In this document: one piece after another, positions 43,201 through 55,068 of the stretch
Numbering within the stretch: the stretch's first letter is position 1
Layout: every line of letters starts with the position of its first letter
Source of the DNA: Wolfiporia cocos
Lineage: Eukaryota; Basidiomycota; Agaricomycetes; Polyporales; Phaeolaceae
Assembly (NCBI GenBank): GCA_029448655.1
Contig: JACCLO010000050.1
Location: forward strand, 21,310-85,309
DNA: 64,000 bases
Reading direction: 5' to 3'
Program-made: the position numbers and the translations under genes
Notes under the pieces: generated by a model
Told to the model about the DNA's origin: nothing
Database searches by the model: none
What the model saw: only the letters and a program-made list of their open reading frames with translations

Positions 43201-44016
43201 GGGTTTACCCAAACATGGAATGGGTGGACCTCTTGAATGAGATGCTGCCCACCAGCTCCAAGTTTCGAGCAGTCTCGGGATCTATCATCATGCTGCCTTC
43301 TACTTGTACATATCGTATGAGGAGCGAAGAAGGAGCAAAGCGTAAATTGAGCTTCGACTCTGCATACTCGAATAGCGCGCTAGCTGCAGAGAGCGCGTAA
43401 TACCTATTAATGTTGTTCAGTATAGTCGCAAGGTTTCGGACGCATATACCCACTTGCTGGACACCGCGACAAGAGTTGCAGGCCGCTCATCGTCATCAAC
43501 TATCAGCTGGTTGACAAAGGCAAGTCCTGCGTTTACAGTTGCAACGCGAAGCATGTGCTCAGTAGTCATATTGCTCACCAGCATCATCGTTCCAGTATTT
43601 TCTCATCACTGGATCGACTGTGGCATCAAACTCTTCGATCATGCACTGCACTAGGACCGAAGTCGACGAGGCTTTCTTTCCTCCAGATGCCATAGGTGTA
43701 TCTATCAGAGATAAAAAGGTGTTTGGGACCAGAATAATGGATGGAGAATGCAGATGAAGCTGATGCAGCGTCTTGACATATGTGGGACTGTCCACGAGCT
43801 GCGGACCATCATATTGAGCGATGATTCAGTACGAGCTGACTACATGCGCACCTGGATAAGGGAAACCCTCCCGGTATCCTTGTCCAATGCAGCAAGGCCG
43901 ACTTCACGTGACACTCCGCGCCCTTCCAGGACATAGCTGGCCTCGTGCCTGGATGATGCGGCGGTCTGGGGTCGGGCGGTAGCCGGACGCGACTGGGCTG
44001 CCCAGCCGCGTGACAT
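40269..44016 (-). CDS. MSH4: MutS homologue 4 (meiotic crossover factor)
   Basis: Acts with MSH5 as a clamp on recombination intermediates in meiotic nuclei. Start ATG at 44014-44016 (M-S-R-G-W-A-A-Q); exon 1 ends at 43852. Key blocks in order: RGVSREVGLAALDKDTGRVS, DSPTYVKTLHQLHLHSPSII, FAPSSLLIRYVQVEGSMMID, ARNLELVGSISFKRSTHSMF, SEARETSTAKLAAARVAQML, ELSEQHDLPLSLVYQDTGFV, FTGTLAIKAGQHPVLENVQA, Walker A G-P-N-M-L-G-K-S, MAMCGCFVPAEYGSFR, LSNDDDIEKSLSTFASEMAS, Walker B LILIDEVGRGTSP, YVFFATHFSEL, and stop 40269-40271. All introns can be removed to give one frame. One is GC-AG (GCAAGC...ATCATCAG near 42840). Two exons are only 12 and 8 nt. The usual S-G-K-S-T of Walker A reads L-G-K-S-I. The N-terminal mismatch-binding domain is absent, as expected for MSH4. 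Confidence 0.9.
41528..41535 (-). other. MSH4: 8-nt microexon of MSH4 within Walker A
   Basis: Minus strand CATGTTAG between introns of 55 nt (GTTCGTCTG...CAACGCAG) and 52 nt (GTACGCCG...GACCATAG). It supplies the last base of Asn, then Met, Leu and the first base of Gly in G-P-N-M-L-G-K-S. Skipping it destroys both the frame and the P-loop. Confidence 0.75.
41783..41794 (-). other. MSH4: 12-nt microexon of MSH4
   Basis: Minus strand TGCGTGACTATG between introns ending TTTCTTAG and starting GTGAGCATCC. It joins HASI to VRPEFTGTL by supplying L-R-D-Y, as expected in MSH4. Confidence 0.65.
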
Positions 44017-44335
44017 CGCCGTAGCGGGGTGGGATGAGGCAGGGCGTGCAAAGCCAGGAAAATATGGGACGAGCGTAGCGATCCAGCGAAAAGGAAAAGG
44101 CGCGAGACCGAGGGCGACGACAAATGACGGCGGGTTTGAGTCCCCGCATGCGATCGATCGACGAGCGGTGCCGAATCTCGGGACATCCTAATAAGGGATC
44201 TCAATTGTGCGTACAGGGCAGGTCTGAAACGAATACAATACGAGACTCGAGCAACGGGAGGACGTACAGGATTGTGAAAGTTAGTTACATGTGTTATCAC
44301 GCCCACACCGTCCGCCCTATGCCTTAATTACTGCG

Positions 44336-46400
44336 TCTGTGTCCATCTTGTCTTCATCCCGCCGCGGTGACAGCGTTGCGGTGCTCGCTCCTCTCGACGT
44401 GGTCCCGCTGAACACGAAGCAGCACGCGGCGCTATCGGGCTGGGACACGCTCCGTGGCCCACGGCGCGTGCTCTACGCCTTGCAGTCAGGTGTCCTGCGT
44501 CCCGTTTGCCGCGATCGGTCCCGCATATATAGTAACTCTTCATATGCACTCGCACTCACCCCCTGGAAGCATCCCTCGCACACGTAGTCTCGCCGACCGT
44601 CACGACGCTGCCCGCGATACACCTCTCCACGTCCTTCCCCTGCGCCCGGGCGCCACACGACGCAAACGGGCAGGCAGACTGGGAGGAGGACGTATCTGCG
44701 CTCTTTCAGTAGGCTGGAATGGCATGCCTACACGCACAGCGGTGAGCTGCGCCATCTCCCTTTCACACGCCGATCTCACCTCACTCACTCGGCCGCGGCA
44801 GGCCGCACGCTGGCGACGCTACCGACCCTTACGTTGCCGTCTACGCGCCGCCCGCGCCGGCGTCCGTCGCAGACGCGGTGCACGTCCGGTGGACCGGCCT
44901 CCTCCACACGCCGTTTGTGACTGACGTCGCGACCGCGCTCATGTTCATCCCCTTCCCTTCCAATCCCTGCCCTCTCATAGCGGCTCGGTGCTGATTTATT
45001 GATATGGTAACTCCGGGCGCCGGGCGCCGGCCACACTTGCTGCTGTGACCGTGCACGGCGTCCCGACTGTGCCTGCGGCGTATGTTCATGCTGATACTAA
45101 GAGGACGGTGCCGCTCGCGCCGTGGGCGGGGTCAGAGGACACGTGATGCTTGCTCCTTGGGAGGAACGAGGAGGGCCGGGAGGAGGAGGACGTGTGGACG
45201 CTGGCGGAGACTAGTGTGGGAAAATGGGACGAGCTGGTGGGTGGGTGATCGAATCCTCCTCCGAACCCCGGCCATAGGTTTCGACACTGATCGCAATATT
45301 GGTCTCCCACTCGAAGCTCAAGCGCTCACTATCCTCGCCAATCGAGACGTCATCCTCGAAGACTTCGAGCAGGTGCGGCACTATTTCACGACGCCCCAGC
45401 TTCGCAGGTACCTCCTCTTCGATCAAATGCTTCGCGCCGGTCCGATCGACCTCGGGGAGTTCGCGCTGCCGGGTGGCTACGAAGCTTTACGGTCGCTATG
45501 GGCAGAGGATCTACGGTGCCCTCACCAGTTCTCGGAGTATGACTCCACTGCCAACACGACGATCGTTCACGGGCAGCCACTTCCCCCTGGGTTCTTCGAT
45601 CCGCCGACTACCCCTCACGCCGAGGACAGGGACGCACTCACACCAGTGCAGATCGCTACGTGTGCCGGGCCAGCTGTGTTGATTTCTTTTGCACACTCGT
45701 CTCGTTGCTGTCAGAGCTGAAAATAACAACGATTCTCGGAGACCGGCTCGACCCTTCGAGCATCAAGGCTGGTAAGACAACTCCAGGCTCCGACGGCAAA
45801 GAAGAGCGTGTTGTTCGAACACTTGGCAGGCGCGAGATCAGCGCCGAGCTCATTGTACGCATCCTCACTTTTTTGAGAATCAGCATCATGTACTCATGCT
45901 ATTTTAAGCTACTTTGCACTGGTCAGAAATCTATTACCGATCTTGTCGCACGGGCAATTTCAGATGCAGTTATACTCGATGGATCGAAGAAAGACTCATA
46001 CGTGTCAAGCGAACAATGCAGGTCGCTGTCCCAAGTAATCCCGCTGCGCCCGACATGCTAGTAGATTCTGCCACGGAGGGTGGTGATGAACATTTGCACG
46101 TACCACATCCGCACTTATTCGCTAGGGATCAAGCAGACTCGTCAAACGACGACTTCGAGCAATTTACGCCTGGCCCTCCGATGATCAAGACTACGCTCTG
46201 TCTCGTGAGCAACCCCCCCTCCCTCCTTTCCTAGTTGCTGTTTGGTGCCTCATAAGACTTCATTTATAGACTAAACAGCTATATGAGGTTGACGGAGAAG
46301 TGGGCGCGAAGATGGATGGGATGCCGGACTTGGAGGCGCATCGGATGTGGCAGTTCTATGGCGTTGAGACCGACGGAGACAAGATGTATGAGTGATTGGC
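44336..46400 (+). CDS. Multi-exon gene of unknown function
   Basis: Exon-like pieces on the plus strand: SSRRGDSVAVLAPLDVVPLN and ALSGWDTLRGPRRVLYALQ (44350-44490); PLEASLAHVVSPTVTTLPAI (44570-44710); VAVYAPPAPASVADAVHVRW and LLHTPFVTDVATAL (44830-44940); VTVHGVPTVPAAYVHADTKR through WTLAETSVGKWDELV (45040-45240); FDTDRNIGLPLEAQALTILA and on to RCPHQFSEYDS (45280-45680); and acidic pieces to about 46390. I do not recognise the family and cannot define the true start. Within the fourth piece the frame has TGA at 45144-45146 (SEDT, stop, CLLLGRNEEG), so it may be broken, or a short intron was missed. It diverges from MSH4, with starts about 300 bp apart. Confidence 0.5.
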
Positions 46401-46765
46401 TCTCGTATGCATTGTTCGGACATTCTTGTCACTCTACGCCAGCTTTGGTTATGCTTCTTTCTTGTCTTGTACCATTATCGCATACCTCGCCCTGAAGACA
46501 AACGAGCGGCAAGGGTGGCTACTTTCTGCTAATGAGAAATATCATATACCATACATATACCAGCTATGTTTGAAGCGTCCGCAGAAGCACAAGCTTGTAT
46601 TCTGGACAACGTCGGCTCGAATCGGCGTCTTAATTCAGAGATGTCTAGTAGCGCGTGCGTTGCGTCGCGTCACGTATTTGTGATGGATGTGACACTACGC
46701 GTTTCCGCGTCGCGCCTTGTTCTTGACAGCCATACTAGTTACTCCTTGTACACCCACCACTTGAA

Positions 46766-49700
46766 ATGTCTGCCTCCGATTCTCCTTTCAAATTGCTGCA
46801 GCAGACTATCTCAAAATCTCGCGCCAAGAATAGCAAAAGTCTAGCAGAGGCCCTCGAGAAGGTGTCCTCCCACCTCGTCTTACTCGTAAGGCAGCTATTT
46901 GGGGCTCAGTGGATGTCTGTTCATCATCATATAGAATTTATCCACGATATCCGAGCAAGCATCCAAAGTGTTATCTCAGTGTCTGCGCAGGCCCCTTCTT
47001 CCCATATACTCTGCTTTTCCGCAGCCTGCCCTTGAAGCCGCTGCCGCGATTTTCTACAAGGTCTATCACGAGAAGGTTCTCCCAACTCTTAGAAAGCAGC
47101 AGAATGAGCAACAGGGGTTATGGGAAGGAGTGCTCAACTCTCTCTTGTCCGGTGTTCTCGTATGCTTTAGTTCGATGTTTACGCTTTGTCCGGGAAGCTG
47201 ACTATGTCCAGGATTTTCTCGATGAAAGTGAAAACGGTAATCTCCATCCCCATTCCCTTCTTCAGATGGGCTCATGGGTGCGCTAGACAAAGGCAAAAGT
47301 AGCAAAGCAAAGGACGTCATAGCAGCCACGCTTTTTCCCAATCTATGCGACATATGTTTCTCACCAACTGCTCCGATGATAAGTACTGGTTTACGATGCA
47401 CTGTACGGTCTCTTACACCTTTATTTATGCGCCAAACTTACACTCATTTCGACATTACCAGGCATATACTCTTCTCGCCGATTCTGCTGCGATGCATCAC
47501 GCCAATCAACACACGCTTCGTGACGACCAAATCCTTGGAGGGTGAGCCTGATTCCATTTTACCTTACTATGCCGCATACCATTTCTTGTGCGTAGTCGTC
47601 GCCTCGGAGCCACCATCTGGCGCACCAAAGGTAAGCTCTCTCGAAGCAGCGTCATGTCAGATTCCGATACCATGATCCAGATTTCCTTCCTCTGGAGAGC
47701 TTGTTGACGCTATTTGCGCGTCTATTGCCTTCAACGAAGGGGGCTGCCTCCGGTCGCGCAAACCGTACTGCATTCATCCAGTCTGTGTTCAGCAAGTCGT
47801 CTCCCCCGGAAACCACCAGCATCGGACAAAAAGGTCACGGGGCTGCTTGAGAACGTGCCCTCGGAGGACTGGGACGTGACCTCACGGAAGATTGCCGAAG
47901 CACTGGCTGCTGGCGACCGGACTTTGTGAGTAACTTAAGCTGCCGTATTATCACGCTGACCGGCGCCATATAGCCCGCAGCCTTTTGCGATAGAAGAAGT
48001 CTGTGCCTGTGGGCAAACACAACGATGCGATAGGCTATATGTCGATCCCAAGGCAATACTCGTGAACATGCTCATAGAAGTGTGCCTTTTGACCTTATTC
48101 GATGTCCGTCATACGGCGAGCTGATTATATGTTCATACATCGATACAGGATAACCAATATGAATCCCTGACAATCTCATACACTTCCATACACAAAATAG
48201 ATATCCTGCGCGAGCGTTCTGGCGAGGAGAGGGTCGGCGCGCAGGTGCAAATTGTCATGTGCAGTCCTCCTATTCTCGGAGGAGAACCGATAACCTCTGG
48301 CATAGACGAAAGCGGCCCAGTTGTAACGTTTACTCTTACGAGCGGCGATCTGGACAGATTCGCAAATGCGTTGCGCGACAGAGGTCAAGTAAGAAAGCGT
48401 AGCTTATACTTTCTATCTGGTTTGCGAGTGCTGACACGGTATCGTAATGCAGGGACAGAAGTATAGAGAGATACTCCCACCGAAGCTATCACTAGCGACG
48501 TCGCCACTGGTTTTAGATTTTGACACCCAGGGCAAGCCGATGAAACAACTAAGCCAATCCGAGGTGCGCTAAATTGATCGCATTCTTCCATGACTGATCT
48601 CCACTCACTAGAGGATTGAGAAAGTCCAACAATGTGAGTATCACACAATCCATAGCATCCGCGCTCATCAACACTGTCAACTTTCCGCTAGTCTACAATA
48701 CCAACCAAAGCAGTGACGAACTCAGCTGCGGATCAGACCTTGATAACGCGACTAGTTCGAGATCTTCTGCTATCGACGAACGTCAGTCTATGAAATCTAC
48801 GCCCCATATGCGTTCGAAAAATGTCCGAAGAGAAGCCTTTGGCGCAAGCGATGAGGAACTATGTGATCCATCTGACGTCGACTCGGTTCTGCTGGCCCCG
48901 CCTCAACGTAGGCAACGGTCGGAAGGCCCTAGAGTAATCTCCACTAGGTCAGCCAAATCGTCCGAATCCCGACTTGCCGGGAAAACCCGCAAGTCGACCA
49001 ATAACTCTGTTGCCGCCAAGGCCTACAAGAGAAAGCGAGATTCTACTGAGTGCAGCGAAGACGGTCCTAACTCAGATAAGCTGGCAGAGGACGCTGTTGC
49101 CAATAAACGATCCAAGACTTCCCCGACAGGTCGTAGCGCTCTTTGCACACCAGATCCTCCAGAGCGCACGGAATCTCAGGTGCTTCAGCCTCGTTCTACA
49201 GCGGCGACTAGGGCAACCAACAGATATCACGGCGAAAAGGAGAAAATATGTTCTCCTACCTCATGCTCCCACATGATTGACTATGGTGCTCTACCCGAAT
49301 CCGATCCATTTTCGTCTACTCGGAACACGTTGTCTCCTCTCACAGCTTTGTTTGCTCGTCGCAAGAAGGCCGACAATAAGCCTGCCCTGGAAAGCAAAGC
49401 CCCTCAGTCGAGCACGACCAAAGGTAGACCTCATAAAGCAAAGCTCTGGAAGACAAAACCGTCTCCGCCGGGCCCTATCATCTACCAGGGAGCCTCGGAC
49501 GACGATCCGTTATGTGACAGGCATGAGCTATCTGACACGTTCGTCGAGGACGAACCTGTCGAAGAGACTAAGGAAAATCAATCGGAAGTAAAAATCAAGA
49601 CACACGCAAAGCATGTGGTCCCTGCTCTCGCAGCCAGTGCTTCGACAACGGACAAAAGGGTATGTTTGTTCTCTTGCGTTCTCGTGATTGATGAGAAAGC

Positions 49701-51150
49701 CATATCATGGTCGTGGACTACAGAGGGTCGAAATGTCGAACCCTGCCTTGCAAGAGAAAGCTCACCCATTGTCAGGTTCTACCAACATTGCTAAGGCGCG
49801 TGTACCGTGACACTTTCTACGCCATACGCTAATACTAAAACAGTCCACAAGCAAAAAGAGAAAGATTGCGCCATGGGCCAACCTCACTTCTGAAGCCCCT
49901 CACAGATCTGCGACTGTAGACAACAGTACGAGCGGAGTTCCTGGTGTTCACCATGAAGAAACCATACAGCCTACACTGAATACTTTGGGATGCACATCTC
50001 TGTCCAAGAAGTCTATGTCATCATCCGCATCTGAAAGCCTCTTGACGGGATCTGGTAATGTTCATACAGGGCCTCTGCCTGAGGAGCCAGCCACCGCTGA
50101 AGATTCTATGTCAGACATCTCCGAAGTTGCCAACAAGGCGATACATGCGACCATAGCAGATTCCATGCTCGGAACGAATACCACACCAAGATCCGATCGT
50201 ATACATTCTCCTGCTCCTCTCGTCATTCCCTCTCCGGAAAAGCTTGAGCAAACTGATTTTGAGTTGACGGAGGTAACATCTACCCCAATTGGCAAGGTTG
50301 TTGAGGTCGATGATTGTGCAGGAGACTCTGTCTCCACGAGAAAGACCCATCCTAGACATTCCGTTACCTTCGCGCCAGTCGTGGAAGAATGCGAACCGTT
50401 GCCGGAGTTGAACTTTGAGATTGGTTCTCGGAGTCAGCCCACATCGCTGAGCCCATACAAGCGAGAGAGGGCTACTGGTAAACTTATCCATAGATACAAC
50501 GGCGCACTTCTGACTTTTGTTGTTAGTGTCACTGGGACTGCTGCTGCAGGATATTGAACACGAGCCTTTCATAGGGCGACGTGAACGTGGCTCATTCCGG
50601 AAAACAAATATAACGGGTGCTGGGAACCGCTCGCGGTGCAAGGAAGCCACTGCAAATGTCCAAGACATCGAAGATGTTCTGCGGGAGTTGCATCAGGTGC
50701 CGTAGAAGCTGCTAAGGATATTGCGGTATGCTGAGTATGTGCTCGACCCTCGCAGGCTATTTTCGGCAAGATCACGGATCGCTTTGACAGCGTACGTGAA
50801 GAAGTGCACATTGATCGGAGTGCAATCCTCCGGGAGGCAGCGCAGGATCCTATGCACATGCGTGCGGATAGGTGTGTGCTGACTGCCCATACATACTTCG
50901 CATTCTTGCGGACCTGCTGATCCCTGTGAACGGCCACTGCAGTGTCGCCCACTTCAACCGCCTTATCGACCTCGAGGCCGAATATGCGTCCTCTGGGCGT
51001 GCTGTCATTGACAGTTTGGAAGAGTTGCTTCGCGCAAATGAAGGGATATGCTGCAAAATAGAAGAGACGATAAAGAGCATCGATCGTACAACACTCGTTG
51101 GAAGGATGCCGGTGGTCCTAGTGGAAATTCCCGCGAGCCTGAGACAGTGA
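46766..51150 (+). CDS. Large coiled-coil protein; candidate meiotic axis core protein (Red1/SYCP2/ASY3-like)
   Basis: Start ATG 46766 (MSASDSPFKLLQQTISKSRA), more than ten short introns. N-terminal part: helical, repeat-like blocks (ISEQASKVLSQCLRRPLLPI, AAAAIFYKVYHEKVLPTLRK, VLNSLLSGVLDFLDESE, SLLTLFARLLPSTKG), plausibly an ARM-type fold. Next, about 47990-48390: a compact strand-rich block (CDRLYVDPKAILVNMLIEDN, YESLTISYTSIHKIDILRE, VVTFTLTSGDLDRFANALRD) that looks like a PH-type domain. Then, 48690-50480, a long Ser/Lys-rich disordered stretch. Last, 50540-51150: NVQDIEDVLRELHQ, FGKITDRFDSVREEVHIDRS, HFNRLIDLEAEYASSGRAVI, DSLEELLRANEGICCKIEET, a coiled coil. This order is that of axis core proteins. 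One frame change near 50700 is unresolved. MSH4 lies 2.7 kb upstream. Family assignment is inference. Confidence 0.55.
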
Positions 51151-52401
51151 AAGGAATACAACCATGTTATAGTAGAGAACGCGGTGAGTTCGCTCGATAT
51201 CACAAACGCTCTAGTACAAATCATTGCATGTTGATCATCACATGCAGCTGTAGCATGAAACAGGAAACAAGACACAGCTGTATACAAGCGATCGGTCCAC
51301 GCACGCCTCAGAAGGGATAGTGTTAGTTTACATGACCATTGCAAGCGGAAGGTGATATGTGCAATGCATGTAACTCTCACCTAACTACCGTCATCCGGCA
51401 TTCGATACTCAAATAACTTGTTGTTCTAACAATGGTATGCCAATAACCCCGTGCAAAACCACCTAGCATTCCAACGCAGCATGAGGAAGCTAAAGTATTC
51501 GCCGTGACACCTCGCTACCCAGCTTCCTTTGTTCATACCGTCTCGATACAGAGCACCTTGTGTTATGCATCCATCGGGCTCATCTCGACCACTGTTGGGG
51601 CGCGGCCACTCCTCGCCGGTGTGGCACCCTTCTCTTCCCATCCCGCGCGCCACACTATCTTCCATTTTCCACACTCTCGTTGAATGGTTACTTCTTCCAT
51701 CATTGCCGAACACGCTCTCTGACACCCGTAACATAAGTTTATATCCAATGACGGCGACAGCCTGAGACATTGTTTCACGGCATTGCGGCGGGTCTCTTGG
51801 CACGGAAAGATTAGGTTTACTTCTCAATAAAATCGGCTATGAGCACAGCTGTGCACGCATCAAAGCACGCATTGGTGAGCCGATTTGCTATCGACCTCCG
51901 CCATTATGTGGGCTGGAACTGCATCAGAATGGTGCCTGTGCGCAGCACACATGAAAGCGTGAAGGGGACTTGCTAGGTGCACCATTCACGAAGGGTTCAC
52001 GAGCCTAGACGATCATTGCGAGATGAACGGGCGTGGTGTCTCACTGTGCCTTGCGAACAAGTGCCTCGCTAGTGCAGATGCATTTGGGTGACGGGGATCG
52101 CGAGATGAACGGACTTCTCACTCTGAGTGCGAGTGAGAGTCGACTTCGTGATCGCGTACTAGCTTGCCGTGAATTGGAAGGGATTAATATGGATCGTAAA
52201 CGCCCAGCGCCACCGATGCCGCGAGTCGGCACACTGGTTTGTCAGCATGGGACCCTGGACACCATGCATATATGGTCACCGGAGCACTGGTTGCCGTCCA
52301 GTGCAGCGTGGTGACTCTTGCTTACTGATAGGTAGACTCGCATCTCTCCTATTGACTGCCACCACCACAGCCCTCCCCCTCCCAAGCCCAAGCACGGTGT
52401 C
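51151..52401. other. Intergenic, nothing recognised
   Basis: Several open frames without domains; no RNA gene seen. A GTGTC-rich stretch around 52010-52140 repeats GATCGCGAGATGAACGG in two versions. Confidence 0.4.
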
Positions 52402-55068
52402 ATGTCATCGGGTTTGAAACGTCCCAGTGACACCCCATCATCACCACGCAAGAAGCCGCGTCCTCAATACAAAACTCTAAAGAGCTTAGTCGAGGAGGCA
52501 GCCAAAAAGGTCAACCGCTTGATTGAACATGTAAAAAAAGAGATATTGCCGCTTCTGCAGGAGGAGGGTCTTGGTACAGTTGGTGCTAAGCTCGCTATGA
52601 GTATTATGGGACTTGTGGTCAGTGCAGCTTCTGCTCCTGGAGAGAAGGAGTTGGGTGAAATGCAGTACTTGGAAGTACATATCAACATCCCAGATGATTA
52701 CCCAGATATGGCAAGTAGGCTTGCTATCTATTCCTGACGTCCCTAGTCCCAAGCTGACATGCACTCAAAAGAGTTACAACTGAATGATTTGAATACACAA
52801 TATGCGAACCTTGCCTTTTATTTCAGGGTACTGCTCAACTCCCTCCCTGCACCATCAGAATTTGCCAAGACGGACGTGTGGGCAGACGTACAAAGAACCC
52901 GCGCAGCCATCTTATGTATGCGTCCCGTTGAAAAGAGCGGTGTGCCGATATGCACGCTCCACGATGTCTTTCGTCTTTTCCGAATTCGACTTGGCACAGA
53001 CCTTTCTTCAGCCACCGATGACCCTATCGCGGTTGCCTCCATCCGTGCTGCCGCCTTATTGTGCAACGAGATGGGAAACCCGTTCGACGATGAGAACGCA
53101 CGCACAGCGAAATTTAACGAATGTGTTCAAGGACTGCTCCCTAACTTTAGGCTCAACCACAAATTTTTTCCCAAACTCGACCGTGCCGTATGCAAACCGG
53201 ATGCAACGTTGTTCATGGACGAGGAGGAGATCTTCCCAGTTTGCCTGCGTGAGGACAAGCGTGAGGCGGGCGAAACTGACACAGACTAGACTGTGGGACT
53301 CACACTATAACCTTATAGACGACTTGAAGATGTTGCAGAAGGTTGGTGAGGAGGCTAGTGGGCGCAAGCAGAGATGGTATGTAACTGTGCGAATGCAGAG
53401 AACAAATCTAAGGCTTATCCGCAGTGATAGCCCTACTTATATACATGTTTTGTTTGGTTACCGGTAAGGGAGCCAAACATGAAGGTGGTCTGTGCGCAGA
53501 CATAACTAATATGGTTTAGTCGTAAACTACCATAGACCATGTGCGCCGGTAATGGCCGCACCAGTAAGATCGTTTGTTTGGACCGTAGGTCCATGTTGTG
53601 GAAGTGGCTGTAGCTACGTTAGTAAGCCATGCATGTGATTATTATATTCCGGGATCGGGATATGAGTAATCGTAAGGTCATTGGCATGTGATAACGAGCG
53701 GGCCGCTTATCCAATTGTACTGACATAGCCCGGTATCGGGATATGAGTAAGGCGCGTGACACCGGAGGTTAGTCCGCTGAGTCATTGACGCGTACAAGCG
53801 TGTTATGTACGTGTTGTTATGACAAGTGGACGTATACCGCGTTGTGTACGTGTTGTTTGGTTGCGTGTACGTGTAGACGGGCGCTTAGCAGCGTAAATGT
53901 CTACAAGGTTGTAGAAATACCAGATAAATAGGTAAAAATACGGGAAAAATAGTGGCATGTCCCAAATCTGTGACAGAAACTGGCTATGACGTCTACATGC
54001 AAGTGGCGCACGACTACTCGATTGTGGTCAAAACTCTTCGATGTGCATGAAGGCGGGTGCACCAATGTTTCTCCCATGCTTGTTGGGTATGTACTTTGAA
54101 CCAAACATACATGTTCTTGGGCGCCCTTATGATTATCACACAGGACCCCATCTGTCCATGCAGGGCGGTTTTTATGATGGAGAGGATTACATAGTGGAAC
54201 CACTAAGTGCAATGTATTGTATGCTACCAGACGTCACCAAAGAGCGACAGAATCAGCTCGCACGGTTGCTGTATGCGCTCGCTAAAGGAGTAGAGGAGCT
54301 GAAGGAGTACGTTGCCCAACACAATAATGCCACTGTGGGATCAGGTTAATGTCGTCCTACAGGCTGGCTTCATCAACCGCTGAACCACCCTCATTCCCTT
54401 GTGGCACCCCTCAAATCTACTCATCCTGCACGCTGTATGCCGACACCGCTGCCGACACCGCTGCCGACAAACCAAGCACTGGGACCCTCACATTCAAGAA
54501 GCCTCTTGTCGTCGATCTCAACAACCGAGTGCTGTTCACAGCAACGTTGTCGACGACCTCTGCACGGGAGAAGTTGCCGGAGCAGACACCTGTGGTTGTC
54601 AAGCTTGTCAGCGGTTCCTATGGCGAAGACATACATCGACTTCTGGCGAAGGAAGGCCTCGTGCCTACCCTCCATGGGTGTGTCTGCTTGGAAGGTGCTC
54701 CTGTTGCCTACATCATGGACCACTTGGATGGGGATTGGAAGCGCTTACACGACCTCTTACGTGATTTAACCCCTCTGTGCCGTAAGGCTATACGGGAATC
54801 ATTGGAGAATGTTCTGAAATTGCTCAAGAAAAAGGGCTTCGTACACGGCGACCTTAGGTCGAGCAATATCATGGCGCGGATCGTTGACGAAGAAAAAGCG
54901 GAGATCAAGGTTGTCGACTTTGATTGGGCGGGCAAAGCCAGTCAGGTATTCTACCCTGCGATGCGCAACGAGTCCATCGGTTGGCCTGGTCGGCCCTGTG
55001 GTCCAATTGAAGCTGAGGATGACCGCGAACTGCTTGATTCGTGGTGGCCACGAGAAACCCATGTCTGA
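52402..55068 (+). pseudogene. Fungal kinase-like protein gene, split by a solo LTR
   Basis: Exon 1 52402-52714 (M-S-S-G-L-K-R-P, basic patch SSPRKKPRPQ, then a helical part), intron 52715-52771, exon 2 from 52772 (LQLNDLNTQYANLAFYFRVL ... FMDEEEIFPVCLREDKREAGE). The LTR 53277-53975 interrupts at a GAAAC duplication; the frame resumes as TGYDVYMQVAHDYSIVVK. A frame change follows near 54035, then FLPCLLGMYFEPNIHVLG. Another frame change at 54349 leads to the kinase-like C-terminus: VVVKLVSG (Lys of the VAVK type), HGDLRSSNIM catalytic loop, VVDFDWAG in place of DFG, and a tail rich in acidic residues to 55068. It resembles the fungal kinase-like proteins often found with Crinkler-type proteins and FunK1. 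Function of the intact family is not established, and this copy is broken. Confidence 0.7.
53277..53975 (-). repeat. Solo LTR inside the kinase-like gene
   Basis: 699 bp, duplication GAAAC (53272-53276 and 53976-53980). On the minus strand it starts TGTCACAGATTTGGGACATG and ends TAGTCTGTGTCA. Like the coding-less element it opens with TTTTTCC- and TTTATCTGG-type blocks. Confidence 0.9.
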
